Source: Myxococcota bacterium
Lineage (GTDB): Bacteria; Myxococcota_A; UBA9160; PR03
NCBI GenBank assembly: GCA_030066475.1
Contig: JASJBO010000180.1
Span: forward strand, 1-15,730
Direction: 5' to 3'
Length of the DNA stretch: 15,730 bases
Shown: piece by piece, positions 1 to 7,718 of the stretch
Numbering within the stretch: position 1 is the stretch's first letter
How the letters are laid out: the number at the start of each line of letters is the position of its first letter
Notes under the pieces: model-generated
Database searches by the model: none
Seen by the model: the letters and a program-made list of their open reading frames with translations, nothing else
Told to the model about the DNA's origin: nothing
Made by a program: the position numbers and the translations under genes

Positions 1-1
1 G

Positions 2-145
2 CCGAGCGTGGAGCGGAGCCGGATCGAGACGCTGGCCACCTGCTCGTGGATCCGCGAGAAGGAGTCGCTGCTGATGCAGGGGCCGAGCGGCCCGGACGAG
101 ACCTGCGTCGGCCAGGTAACGGGTCGAAGTGTAGGATACGGATAG
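2..145 (+). pseudogene. IstB-like ATPase fragment (IS21-family helper), decayed, cut by left edge
   Basis: Read in the second forward frame, the first 145 bases encode 47 residues ending at a TAG. They contain IETLATCSWIREKESLLMQG followed by GPSG. This order (LATC, W-I, a short hydrophobic strand, then GPxG) matches the segment just before and into the Walker A loop of IstB, the AAA+ helper ATPase of IS21-type transposons. In functional IstB the loop reads GPxGVGKTH; here the positions after GPSG read PDETCVGQ, so the essential lysine is lost, and the frame stops soon after. I infer a decayed remnant rather than a working gene. The assignment rests on motif memory only, and the upstream part lies outside the window. 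Confidence 0.5.
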
Positions 146-235
146 AGACGTGGAGACGTCCTCGGTGCAGCCTCATGCCGGGTGGTGCAACCCCTCGCCG
201 GGACGGAGCTTCAAGCCCTCGTTACTTTTCGCCCT

Positions 236-296
236 TTCGTCGCCTTCCCAAGCCGAGGCTCGCGGGTTCGAGTTCCGTTTTCCGTCTCCCGCTCCG
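236..296 (+). pseudogene. Degenerate tRNA-Gly(CCC)-like 3' half
   Basis: Bases 240-256 form an anticodon arm with loop TTCCCAA (anticodon CCC at 247-249) and one C-C mismatch in the stem. A five-base variable region (257-261) and a T arm follow: GCGGG at 262-266, loop TTCGAGT, then TCCGT with two G-T pairs. A sequence matching a Gly tRNA acceptor 3' strand, CTCCCGC then TCCG, sits at 286-296, but about seven extra bases (279-285) separate it from the T arm and the terminal A is G. No credible D arm or 5' acceptor strand is visible upstream. I read this as a tRNA fragment or pseudo-tRNA, possibly an attachment-site remnant, and not a functional tRNA. Confidence 0.45.
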
Positions 297-364
297 CGCA
301 CTTCGCACCCTGTTCGAGCGGGCGTGCCCCGGCTCCGGAGGCTACGCGAACGGGTCCGCTCCCG

Positions 365-392
365 TTGGATTCCGCCGTCGATCCGCTATCTT
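365..392 (+). promoter_or_regulatory. Candidate sigma-70-like promoter for the His-rich gene
   Basis: TTGGAT (365-370) and TATCTT (387-392) are spaced by 16 bases and would start transcription near 399, about 25 bases before the ATG at 424. The match is partial (three and four of six consensus bases), and the left hexamer overlaps the right arm of a small hairpin. No clear metalloregulator palindrome is visible. Confidence 0.3.
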
Positions 393-423
393 GGCTCGCG
401 AATTGCACTGGGAGGACCGACCG

Positions 424-768
424 ATGTCCTGCAATCGTCACGACGGTCACGCGCACGAACACGGCGAAGGGTGCGGGCACGTTGCCGTGCGGCACGAGGG
501 CCACACTGACTACCTGCACGATGGTCATCTCCATCATCCGCATTCGGACCACGTGGATGAGCACCAGGTGGCGGTGGGCTCTGAGAACCCGGCCGACTGC
601 ACGCCCGATCACGCGTGCGGCTCCCACGAGGCCGGTCACCAGCACGGTGCCGGGTGCGGGCACGAGGCCGTTCCGCACGGCGACCACGTGGACTACCTGG
701 TGGACGGGCACCTCCATCACGCCCACGAGGGTCACTGCGACGACCACGGTCCGGTGGAGCGAGCCTGA
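424..768 (+). CDS. His-rich metal-binding protein with two tandem repeats
   Basis: A 114-residue cytoplasmic-looking protein with no signal peptide or membrane segment. The ATG at 424 is chosen because GGAGGA (411-416) lies seven bases upstream. The protein is two copies of one unit of about 37 residues (about 11-47 and 71-108). Each carries HGxGCGHxAVxH, then DYLxDGHLHH, then several more His and Asp residues. Single-unit relatives with a GCGH...HGDHVDYLHDGHLHH pattern are known to me as small proteins often labelled zinc-related in databases. Binding of zinc or a similar metal, as a buffer or chaperone, is therefore inferred from composition; no enzymatic domain is visible. The spacer between the copies contains two further cysteines (CTPDHAC). 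The following solute-binding-protein gene starts 51 bases downstream. Confidence 0.75.
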   Translation: MSCNRHDGHAHEHGEGCGHVAVRHEGHTDYLHDGHLHHPHSDHVDEHQVAVGSENPADCTPDHACGSHEAGHQHGAGCGHEAVPHGDHVDYLVDGHLHHAHEGHCDDHGPVERA

Positions 769-819
769 CGGTCCCAGGCCGCGAGCACTCCCCGCCGCAT
801 CTCCGCGCTGCAGCTCGCC

Positions 820-1692
820 GTGACACACGGAACCGGGGTGGGGAACGACATCAAGGTCTGCTCCGGCGTGGCGCGGGCAACCGGCCTCGCTCTGGCGCTT
901 TTGTGCGCCACTTCGTCGGGAGCCGACGAGGTGATCGCGAGCGGCGAGAGCGACCGCACCTACCACGACCACTACGCCGAGAACCTGATCGGCGAGCTGA
1001 AGACGTTCTACGTCCGCAATCTCGCCACCACGGGGTCCGGTGAGAACCTCGAGCTCCTGATCGAGGGACGGGCGGACGTGGGCTTCGCCCAGGCCGACGT
1101 CTTCGCCGCGCGCCTGAAGACCGATCGCGCCCGGTACGGGCGTCTCACCGTTGTGGGACGCCTCACCGACGAGTGCGTCTACCTCGCGCACCGCGCCGGC
1201 GGCTCGATCCGCGACTTCGCGGCGCTTCGGGCCCCGGTCGACGAGCGCAAGCCGCGCATCGCGGTCGGGCCCGAAGGGGGTGGGATGCACGGGACGTGGC
1301 GCTTCTGGACCTCCCTGGATCCGAAGCTCGCCGACGTCGAGGTCAGCAATACCGGCGGCGCGCTGGCGCTGAACCAGCTCTCGCTGGGCGCCTTCGATGC
1401 CGTGGGCTGGGTCACCGATCCGTCGAATCCCGAGCACGTCCTGATGCGCGCCGTGCAGGCCAACGACGATCTGGCGCTCCTTCCGATCGAGGTCGCCGCG
1501 CTCGAGCACCGACTCGAGGACGGCACCGTGATCTACGAGCGCAGGAGCGTCGAGACGCCCGGCAAGGCGACGCTGCGCACGATCTGCACGAGCGTCATGA
1601 TCTTCGCCGGCCCGGATGCCGATCCCCGGTTCGTCGAGGCCGTCTCCCGGGTCCTCAGCCTGAAGCGCGACGAGATCCTCGAGCTGGAGTAG
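820..1692 (+). CDS. TAXI-family TRAP transporter solute-binding protein
   Basis: Up to 290 residues. After a hydrophobic leader (LALALLCATSSGA, then DE) the mature part shows the TAXI-type pattern: IASGESDRTY near the N-terminus, then NLATTGSGENLELL, GRADVGFAQAD and, later, VSNTGGALALNQLSLGAFDAVGW. These match the ligand-binding lobes of periplasmic TAXI receptors, which capture organic acids or amino-acid-like ligands for a fused TRAP permease. The first GTG (820) has no clear ribosome site. GTG at 838 or 868 is possible, and the 868 start gives the cleanest signal peptide (M-A-R, then a hydrophobic core). No TRAP permease gene lies nearby, so it is an orphan here, or it may serve as a sensor subunit. 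Its stop is 17 bases from the convergent tadD stop, and no terminator hairpin is evident between them. Confidence 0.72.
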   Translation: MTHGTGVGNDIKVCSGVARATGLALALLCATSSGADEVIASGESDRTYHDHYAENLIGELKTFYVRNLATTGSGENLELLIEGRADVGFAQADVFAARLKTDRARYGRLTVVGRLTDECVYLAHRAGGSIRDFAALRAPVDERKPRIAVGPEGGGMHGTWRFWTSLDPKLADVEVSNTGGALALNQLSLGAFDAVGWVTDPSNPEHVLMRAVQANDDLALLPIEVAALEHRLEDGTVIYERRSVETPGKATLRTICTSVMIFAGPDADPRFVEAVSRVLSLKRDEILELE

Positions 1693-1709
1693 GCCCCGTC
1701 ATCGCGGCT

Positions 1710-2420
1710 TCAGGGAAGCGCGTTCTCCAGGCCCGTGAGCCGCGAGCGCGCCGGCTCGAAGCCGGGCCGCTCGTCGAGCGTCCGCCGGTAGTAGTCCTCG
1801 GCGGTCAGGGCGTCACCCGCTGACTCGGCGACCAGGCCCAGGTGGTAGCAGACGCGCCACCGGGGAGCGCCGAGGCGCTCGGCGGCTTCGAGCGAGGCGC
1901 GGGCGCGCTCCATGTCGCCCGACAGGTAGTAGGCGGCGGCCAGGGTCTCGCGCAGCTCCGGATGCGCGGGATCGATGGCCGCCTGCTCGCGCAGGAAGCG
2001 GATCGCGAAGGGCAGGTTGCCGGCCTCGATCGAGATCTGCCCGCGCAGGACGGCGGCGTCGGCGTGCGCCGGCTCGACGCCGAAGAGCAGGTTCAGGTAC
2101 GAGAGCGCCTTGTCGTTCTGGTCCGTCTGGTGGGCGACGTAGGCGTTCGCGAGCAGCGTGGGCAGGTGGCGGGGATGCTCGAGCGCCAGCAGCTCGAGCC
2201 CGGCCAGGAGCCGCTCGCAGTCGATCGTCGGCGAGACGTCCGCGTCGTAGCACTCGCTGCCCGCGGCCTGGGTCGCCTCGATCTGCGAGAGCAGCTGCGC
2301 GAGACGCCAGCCGGGATCGCCCTCGAGCGACTTCCGCGGGACGCCCGGCTGGGCGCACCCCGCCGCCTGGAGCGCGAGCCCGGCGAGCAGCCCGAGCCCG
2401 AGGACGCGGCGACCGGTCAC
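1710..2420 (-). CDS. tadD: TadD-like TPR lipoprotein of the Tad pilus
   Basis: 236 residues starting at a GTG that overlaps the tadA stop by four bases (GTGA). The N-terminus has a short hydrophobic stretch ending AAGC, with Cys22 as a likely lipidation site, although the residue at -3 is Ala rather than Leu. The rest is helical tetratricopeptide-like sequence, for example LANAYVAHQTDQNDKALSYL, then AVLRGQISIEAGNLPFAI, LAAAYYLSGDMERARASL and YHLGLVAESAGDALTAEDYY (about residues 88-210). TadD is the outer-membrane-associated TPR lipoprotein needed to assemble or stabilise the Tad secretin. It is the last gene of the operon. The conserved position after tadA, the lipobox and the TPR units make the assignment fairly secure. 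A much longer open frame upstream overlaps tadA and is an artefact. Confidence 0.82.
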   Translation of the reverse strand: MTGRRVLGLGLLAGLALQAAGCAQPGVPRKSLEGDPGWRLAQLLSQIEATQAAGSECYDADVSPTIDCERLLAGLELLALEHPRHLPTLLANAYVAHQTDQNDKALSYLNLLFGVEPAHADAAVLRGQISIEAGNLPFAIRFLREQAAIDPAHPELRETLAAAYYLSGDMERARASLEAAERLGAPRWRVCYHLGLVAESAGDALTAEDYYRRTLDERPGFEPARSRLTGLENALP

Positions 2421-3844
2421 CGCGCCGGCTCCGCCCGCTGGAACCACTCCAGCGGCATCTCGCGACCCTGGCTCCGCAGCTCTTCGGCGAAGTGCGGCAT
2501 GATCCCGGTCGCGGCGAACTCGCCCTGCACGCGGCCCTGGCGCACGCCGCGGTGCTCGAAGCGGAACAGGTCCTGCAGCAGGGGCGTCGTGCCCTCGAGG
2601 CCCACGATCTCCGCGATGCCTTCGATGCGCCGCACGCCGTCCTCGTAGCGGCGCACCTGGACCAGCAGGTGGATCGCCGCCGCGATCTGCTCGCGGATCG
2701 CGCGCGAGGGGAGCTCGACGCCCGCCATCAGCACCATCGTCTCGAGCCTCGCGAGCGCGTCCCGCGGTGAGTTCGCGTGGATCGTGCCGAGGCTGCCGTC
2801 GTGCCCGGTATTCATGGCCTGCAGCATGTCGAGGGCCTCGCCCCCGCGGACCTCGCCGACGATGACGCGATCGGGACGCATGCGCAGCGAGTTGACCACC
2901 AGGTCGCGCGCGGTGATGCGACCGCTGCCCTCGACGTTCGGCGGGCGCGTCTCGAGGCTCACGACGTGCTCCTGGTCGAGCATCAGCTCGAGCGTGTCCT
3001 CGATCGTGACGATCCGCTCCTCGGCCGGGATCCACTCGGCCATCGCGCCCAGCAGCGTCGACTTCCCCGAACCGGTTCCGCCCGACACCAGGATGTTCTT
3101 GCGCGCGCGCACGCTGGTGGCCAGGAAGTCCACCATGGTCGGGGAGATCGATCCGAAGTCGACGAGCTCGCGCGCGCTCAGGCGCCGGCGGCCGAAGCGG
3201 CGAATCGAGAGCGTGGGCCCGCGCGGCGACACCGGCGGGATCGTGGCGTTCACCCGGCTCCCGTCGCGCAGCCGGAGATCGGCCATCGGAGACGAAGCGT
3301 CGATGCGGCGCCCGACCCCGGTGGCGATCCGCTCGATCACCCGCATCACGTGCTCGTCGTTGCGGAAGCGAACGCCCGTGAGCTCGAGCTTGCCGAAGCG
3401 CTCGACGTAGACGCGGTCGGCCCCCACCACCAGGACGTCGGTCACGGCCGGATCGGACATCAGCGGAGCGAGCGGCCCGAGGCCGAGCATCTCCTGGCGA
3501 AGCTCGTCGACCAGCACGCGGCGTTCGCCCTCGTTGAGCGCGAGCTCGTCGTTGGCCAACGCGCTCGCCACCAGCTCGTCGACGACGCCTCCCAGCGTCG
3601 CCTCGTCGGCGTCGAGGAGGTTGCGGCGGCCGAGCTCGTCGAGCACGCGCTGCTGGAGCCCGGCCTTGAGGCCGAGGGTGCCGGTGTCCTCGGAACGCGC
3701 GGGGCGTGCCGGGCGAGTCGGCTCCGCGCGCTCGCGGCCGGTCTCGACGGGGGTGCGGCGCCGCTCCCACGCCCGGAGCTCGGCACTGCGCGAGCCCGCC
3801 AGGCGTCGCCGAAGCGCTCCCGGATCGTCGCGTCGATCCCTCAC
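2417..3844 (-). CDS. tadA: TadA/CpaF secretion ATPase
   Basis: 475 residues. The start is a GTG overlapping the tadZ stop by four bases, with AGGAGG four bases upstream. It is a GspE/VirB11-type hexameric ATPase that powers pilin polymerisation at the inner membrane. Visible motifs are Walker A GGTGSGKST (residues 255-263), the Asp-box region IVTIEDTLEL (about 278-287), Walker B VIVGEVRGGEALD (327-339) and the His-box region TGHDGSLGTIHANS (346-359). The N-terminal part carries the CpaF pattern LGPLAPLMSDPAVTDVLVVG (122-141) and RVNATIPP. The first 60 residues are Arg-rich, probably disordered, and poorly conserved in the family. All catalytic motifs look intact. It sits between tadZ and tadD, as in many tad loci. 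Confidence 0.95.
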   Translation of the reverse strand: MRDRRDDPGALRRRLAGSRSAELRAWERRRTPVETGRERAEPTRPARPARSEDTGTLGLKAGLQQRVLDELGRRNLLDADEATLGGVVDELVASALANDELALNEGERRVLVDELRQEMLGLGPLAPLMSDPAVTDVLVVGADRVYVERFGKLELTGVRFRNDEHVMRVIERIATGVGRRIDASSPMADLRLRDGSRVNATIPPVSPRGPTLSIRRFGRRRLSARELVDFGSISPTMVDFLATSVRARKNILVSGGTGSGKSTLLGAMAEWIPAEERIVTIEDTLELMLDQEHVVSLETRPPNVEGSGRITARDLVVNSLRMRPDRVIVGEVRGGEALDMLQAMNTGHDGSLGTIHANSPRDALARLETMVLMAGVELPSRAIREQIAAAIHLLVQVRRYEDGVRRIEGIAEIVGLEGTTPLLQDLFRFEHRGVRQGRVQGEFAATGIMPHFAEELRSQGREMPLEWFQRAEPAR

Positions 3845-5043
3845 GGCGCCTCCTGCGACCGACGCTCGGCGGGCGACAGCTCGCGGAGCGCCTCGACCTC
3901 GTCGACGAGCACGTCCAGTGCGCGGCCCCATCCGAAGCGGCGCCGCGCGCGCAGGACGTGGGGCTCGCCGAGGTTGAGTCCGGTGAAGACCCGCTTCTCG
4001 TAGGGCACCTCGTGGTCGACGGACTGGCCGACCCGCTCGGCGACCTCGGCGGCCGAGAGCGATCCCGGAAAGCGAGGCGTATTGCGATTGAGCACGATTC
4101 GGCGGCGCTCGGGCCCGAAGCCCATCTCGTCCAGCACCTGGAGCAGGCGCGCCGCGCCGATCACGTCGGGGACCGTGCCCTGATTGACCAGGTAGACGCG
4201 ATCCGAGAGGTCGAGGATGGTCAGCAGCACGCCATCGACGATCGGCAGGGTGTCGACCACGACGAAGTCGAAGGCGCGCCGCGCGAGGGTCACGATGCGC
4301 GCGATCGCCTCCTCGTCGACCTCGGCGGCTTCGACCGCGTCGCGCGGCGCGGCCAGCACGTGGACCCCACACTCGTGCGCGGGCGCCAGCTGCCGCAGCA
4401 GCGTCTCGTCCAGGCGATCGCGCTCGCGCGCACAGTCGGCGATGGTGGCGGGGGCATCGAGGTCGAGCGCGACCGAGCACACCCCGAGCTGAAGGGACGC
4501 GTCGATGATCAGCACGCGCTCGGGATGCCGCAACGCCAGCCCGCACGCGGTGTTGACCGAGAGCGAGGACTTGCCCACGCCTCCCTTGGTGCTGTGGAAG
4601 GCGATCACGACGCCCTCGTCCTGGCTGCCGCCGCGCCACGAGTCGACCACCCGCTCGACCAGCGGGCGGAGCTGCCCGCTCGAGGCGGGTCGCTGCACCA
4701 CGTCCTCGAAGCGCGCCCGCAGCGCCTCGATCCAGATCGCGTCGTCGCCCGCCTCGCCGGCTCGCTGGACGCCGGCGAGCAGCGCCTGGGGCGCGAGCGC
4801 CCGGAGTCGCTTCGCCAGGCCGCGCAGCGCGCGCGGGTCCTTGCCGAGCTCCACGAACACGAGATCCGGAGCCCGACCGCGCGCGAGCTCGAGACCCGCG
4901 TCGTGATCCGGGGCGGAGCGCAGGGCCGCGCGCATGGCCGTCGCCCCGGCGAGCGCGTCGTCGATCTCGTCGAGCAGGAGCGGGTCGGCGCCGATCACGA
5001 GCACCTGCAGCGAGCGCTCCTGCGCTTCGGACGGCCCGCTCAC
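3841..5043 (-). CDS. tadZ: TadZ/CpaE pilus-localisation ATPase
   Basis: 400 residues from a GTG overlapping the upstream gene's stop by four bases. Residues 13-130 look like an atypical receiver domain (LQVLVIGADPLLLDEI, then DLVFVEL), as in TadZ. Residues 144-380 form a ParA/MinD-type ATPase: FHSTKGGVGKSSLSVN carries the deviant Walker A (KGGVGKSS, 153-160), LIIDASLQLG (178-187) is the A' motif region with Asp181, and FVVVDTLPIVDG (260-271) is the Walker B strand. TadZ localises the Tad machine to a cell site, often a pole, and recruits TadA. The ATPase motifs look intact, although the usual DLD/DLN after the A' strand is DASLQ. Gene order and domains agree well. Confidence 0.92.
   Translation of the reverse strand: MSGPSEAQERSLQVLVIGADPLLLDEIDDALAGATAMRAALRSAPDHDAGLELARGRAPDLVFVELGKDPRALRGLAKRLRALAPQALLAGVQRAGEAGDDAIWIEALRARFEDVVQRPASSGQLRPLVERVVDSWRGGSQDEGVVIAFHSTKGGVGKSSLSVNTACGLALRHPERVLIIDASLQLGVCSVALDLDAPATIADCARERDRLDETLLRQLAPAHECGVHVLAAPRDAVEAAEVDEEAIARIVTLARRAFDFVVVDTLPIVDGVLLTILDLSDRVYLVNQGTVPDVIGAARLLQVLDEMGFGPERRRIVLNRNTPRFPGSLSAAEVAERVGQSVDHEVPYEKRVFTGLNLGEPHVLRARRRFGWGRALDVLVDEVEALRELSPAERRSQEAP
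3849..3854 (-). promoter_or_regulatory. Ribosome binding site fixing the tadA start
   Basis: AGGAGG on the minus strand, four bases before the GTG at 3844. It lies within the last codons of tadZ and supports this GTG over the long upstream extension of the open frame. Confidence 0.7.
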
Positions 5044-6059
5044 GACGGCGGCTCCCTGACCAGCACCGGCGCCCGCAAGGTGAGCGGCGTGTCGACGCTG
5101 CCCAGGCCGGTGCAGCTCCGTGTCGCGAGCGTCGCGCACAGCGCCGACGCGTTGCCCGCGGTGCGGTCGTCGGTGAACTCGACGAGGAGGTCGTCGCCAT
5201 CGCGCTCGAGGTCGAGCTTGACGAAGCCGACCAGCTGGCACTCCTCCCCCGGCTGACATTGCGCGGCGGCGAGCGGCGGACCGACGAGCGGCGCATAGAG
5301 CGTGCGCTCCTCGAGGTCGCTCGGCAGCAGCGCCTCTTCGAAGGTCTGGCGGTCGAGGTCGAGGGCCGTGCTCGTGTTCAACGGGCCCAGCTCGAACCCG
5401 TCGTCGGCCACAAGGGGGAGAAGGAACGCCGGGCAGGGCGGATCGGAGCCCAAGCTGACGCTCGAGACCGAGTCGTTCTCGGTCTCGATGGAGAGCTCGA
5501 GCGCTTCGCCGGGGGGAAAGTCCCCACCGCAAGCCGCCGAGAGGCCGAAGGGTGCGCGGCCCGGATCGCCGCTGCGGCCGATGCGGACGACCGGAGCGAA
5601 GCGGACGCTGGATCGCCCCCTGATCCGGAAGCCCGACTCGCGGAGCCCGCCCGCCGGGTCGTCCACGAACCAGCGTCCCTCGCGGCGCGCGGCAAGCATC
5701 TCGGCCGGTCCCGTCGAGTCGTCGGGGGAGAAGGCGATCAGGCTCCCCTGTCCGAACAGCAGCGGCACGGTCTGGGCGATCGTCCAGGTGTCCAGACCGT
5801 TCGGCTGCGACCACTCGGGGGGCTTGCTGGGCTCGCCCAGCGGCGTCCAGGTCGTCGGCGAGGGCAGGGCGGCCTCGTAGACCCGACCCCACTGCGCCTC
5901 GGGGCAATCCGCCTGGGCGGAGGTCGAGGCGCACGCCAGCGCCACGGCGTCGCTCGCGGTCTGCAGCCGCACGCCCATCAGCGAGGCCACGCCGACGTCG
6001 ACCGCGGCCGCCCCGAAGCCGAGCAGGGCGAAGAACAGGATGGCAACGAGCGCCAGCAT
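5040..6059 (-). CDS. TadG-like membrane-anchored pilus protein
   Basis: 339 residues starting with ATG 6059; GGAG lies about five bases upstream, and the gap after cpaB is 10 bases. Residues 1-20 form one membrane segment, followed by AAAVDVGVASLMGVRLQTASDAVALAC. This is the N-terminal pattern of TadE/TadG-like 'Tad domain' proteins (xxAVDVGxxxxxxxxLQxAxDAxALA). The remaining 290 residues are predicted exported and are unrecognised. They contain several cysteines (around CPEAQ, SAACGG, DPPCP, QCQPGEECQ, ALCATLATRSC) that could form disulfides outside the cytoplasm. No von Willebrand MIDAS motif is obvious, so it may be a shortened TadG or a divergent minor pilin-like protein. Its place between cpaB and tadZ supports a role in pilus assembly or retention. 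Confidence 0.72.
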   Translation of the reverse strand: MLALVAILFFALLGFGAAAVDVGVASLMGVRLQTASDAVALACASTSAQADCPEAQWGRVYEAALPSPTTWTPLGEPSKPPEWSQPNGLDTWTIAQTVPLLFGQGSLIAFSPDDSTGPAEMLAARREGRWFVDDPAGGLRESGFRIRGRSSVRFAPVVRIGRSGDPGRAPFGLSAACGGDFPPGEALELSIETENDSVSSVSLGSDPPCPAFLLPLVADDGFELGPLNTSTALDLDRQTFEEALLPSDLEERTLYAPLVGPPLAAAQCQPGEECQLVGFVKLDLERDGDDLLVEFTDDRTAGNASALCATLATRSCTGLGSVDTPLTLRAPVLVREPPS

Positions 6060-6069
6060 CCTCGCTCCG

Positions 6070-6942
6070 TCAGCTTCGGGGGACCGCGACGTTCTCGCGG
6101 CGGGAGCCGGAGATCGTCTCGATGACTGCCGTGCCCCGGCCCGACGTCGACCGCCGTGCGGCTTCCCCAGAGTCGTGCAGCCCCGCGTCGGGGAGACCCG
6201 AATGAGGCACGCAGTCGATCCGCGCCTTCGCCGTCAGGGCCTCGCTGAGCGCGGGTGCCTCGGTGGGATCGATGGCGATCACCACCTCCTCGACGATGCG
6301 AGCGCCGCTCGTCCCGGCGGCGACCTGGCGGCGCTCGAGCGGGGTGACGACCGACCCGCCCGCGACGATCGTCTCGGAGGTTGTGGCGGGTGCCGCCGTC
6401 CCGGTGTTGGCCTTGACGGCTCTCGTCGCGAGCAGGTCGAAGCGGTCTCCCTGCCCGAGGCCGACCAGACCCGAGACCTGGGAGGCGTCGACGCGCATGG
6501 CGCGCTTCCCCGGTGGAATCCCCGCCACGATCCCGGGTCGCGTTCCCTTGGGGAGGAAGTCGATGTCCGCGAACACGCGCCCCGCCGGCTTCGGCCGAGC
6601 GAGCACGCGGCCGATGAGCTCGCGGGCGTCGATCACGGTGGAGTGCAGGATGGAGGCCTCGGGCAGGTAGACCAGCGACGGGGCCCGGGTGCGCGGATCG
6701 ATCAGGTGCTCGAGCCGGATCTCGGCGTAGGCCGGGATCGCGATCGCCGCGGTGGGAACGGCCACCATCCCGGGCTGCGCCCCGCGCGGCGGCGCCGGCT
6801 CGTTCGCGCCCCCGAGCGGAGACCAGCCGAGCGCCGACGCGAGCAGCACGAGACCCAGGACGCCCGCTACGCCCACCAGACCGATGCCCAGCACGCGCAC
6901 CAGGTCCGGTCGAGATCGCCGCCGCCGCGCCGTCGTGGCCAT
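6070..6942 (-). CDS. cpaB: CpaB/RcpC secretin-partner protein with SAF domain
   Basis: 290 residues. The ATG shares one base with the tadE-like stop (TGATG). A basic N-terminus and one membrane segment (about 14-40) are followed by a SAF-like region (about 58-125: VAVPTAAIAIPAYAEI, then LIGRVLARPKPAGRVF). The family core IPPGKRAMRVDASQVSGLVGL continues into GQGDRFDLLATR (142-174), and the tail TAVIETISGSRRENVAVP (271-288) is also typical. CpaB/RcpC is a periplasmic or inner-membrane component that works with the CpaC secretin. In many tad loci cpaB precedes cpaC; here it follows flp and tadE, which is a rearranged order. Confidence is high from the motifs and context. Confidence 0.9.
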   Translation of the reverse strand: MATTARRRRSRPDLVRVLGIGLVGVAGVLGLVLLASALGWSPLGGANEPAPPRGAQPGMVAVPTAAIAIPAYAEIRLEHLIDPRTRAPSLVYLPEASILHSTVIDARELIGRVLARPKPAGRVFADIDFLPKGTRPGIVAGIPPGKRAMRVDASQVSGLVGLGQGDRFDLLATRAVKANTGTAAPATTSETIVAGGSVVTPLERRQVAAGTSGARIVEEVVIAIDPTEAPALSEALTAKARIDCVPHSGLPDAGLHDSGEAARRSTSGRGTAVIETISGSRRENVAVPRS

Positions 6943-7718
6943 CAGTCCGTCAGCTCGCGCCGGAACGCCGCCTGGCCGCTCAGCACTCTGCGATAGGAAC
7001 GCACGCTGCGGCCGAGCATCTCCAGCTGGCCGAGCCCGGGCGTTCCGACGGCCGCCAAGTCGTTGTCGTCGTAGCGCATCGTCCCCTCGATCGCGATCGG
7101 GCCGGCGTCGATGGCGGAGTAGGTGAGGACGCGTCCGGACTCGGGATCCACCTCGGAGGGCCGCCACGCCGCAAAGGCCACCGACTGGAACGGGTAGTTG
7201 ATGCGCACGGCGGCCGTACCGTCTCCGGGCGACGGCCCCGGTTGGAAGTTGAAGCCGGGGACCGCCTCGACGACCGGGACCCACTCGAAGCGGGTCGCGT
7301 CTTCGTCGATGGGGCGCGGAATTCCCACCGTCAGGCCCCGGTTGCAGGCTCCGGCGTCTCCCGGAAGTCCGGTGAGCAGCTCGCCGGGGTAGCGCAGGAC
7401 GCGGACCGTGCCCGCCACCCCCGCGACGATCTCGTCGTGGACCATCACTGGCGCGAGCGCCCGGTTCAGCACTGGCAGCCCCTCGATGTAGCCCTCGAGT
7501 CCCGCTCCGCCCGGCTGCGAGTCGGCGCACGCCACGTCGATGACCAGGTGCGCGGGATCGAACACCAACCCGAGGGCCTGTCCGAAGTCGAGCCCGCCGG
7601 CACCCGGCATCAGCGCCATCTCGCGCGCCGCGAGGCGCGAGGCGTTCTGGAGCACGTGGGAAATCGCGAGCGCCCGACCGAGCTCGACGATGCCCGCGAC
7701 GAGCAGCCACAGCGCCAC
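6942..7718 (-). CDS. tadE: TadE-like minor pilin; true N-terminus probably upstream of the first standard start
   Basis: The frame from GTG 7718 gives 258 residues starting inside a membrane segment (ALWLLVAGIVELGRALA). This is followed by VLQNASRLAARE, the TadE-like pattern of pseudopilin N-terminal helices. Reading the same frame upstream to the in-frame stop at 7884-7886 adds RTQGGVLVEFAVSI directly before it (about 7719-7760). This is the conserved TadE prepilin motif, Gly followed by a Glu five or six residues on, so the real protein almost certainly begins upstream. Yet no ATG, GTG or TTG exists in that extension. A CTG at 7802 would give 286 residues, and a GTG at 7783 is in another frame. 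The exported C-terminal part (about 200 residues) is of unknown fold. It lies between flp and cpaB. Confidence 0.75.
   Translation of the reverse strand: MALWLLVAGIVELGRALAISHVLQNASRLAAREMALMPGAGGLDFGQALGLVFDPAHLVIDVACADSQPGGAGLEGYIEGLPVLNRALAPVMVHDEIVAGVAGTVRVLRYPGELLTGLPGDAGACNRGLTVGIPRPIDEDATRFEWVPVVEAVPGFNFQPGPSPGDGTAAVRINYPFQSVAFAAWRPSEVDPESGRVLTYSAIDAGPIAIEGTMRYDDNDLAAVGTPGLGQLEMLGRSVRSYRRVLSGQAAFRRELTD

Larger units (their letters stand above)
146..423. other. Non-coding stretch between the istB remnant and the His-rich gene
   Basis: No convincing gene is seen here; open frames in it look like chance GC-rich frames. It holds the tRNA-like fragment (236-296), a perfect 6-bp hairpin (AACGGG at 349-354, CCCGTT at 361-366, six-base loop) without a following T run, and a candidate promoter just upstream of the His-rich gene. 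Confidence 0.5.

Noticed and set aside
211..1509. Long minus-strand open frame across the His-rich and TAXI genes
   Set aside because: It is a GC-rich shadow. It shows no family motif, and the plus-strand frames carry clear conserved proteins.
1693..1709. Terminator between the convergent TAXI and tadD genes
   Set aside because: Only 17 bases, with no hairpin plus T run.
2417..5296. 959-residue minus frame reaching from tadA through tadZ
   Set aside because: Only the part from GTG 3844 is TadA-like; the extension is an Arg-rich shadow of tadZ, and a strong ribosome site marks the true start.
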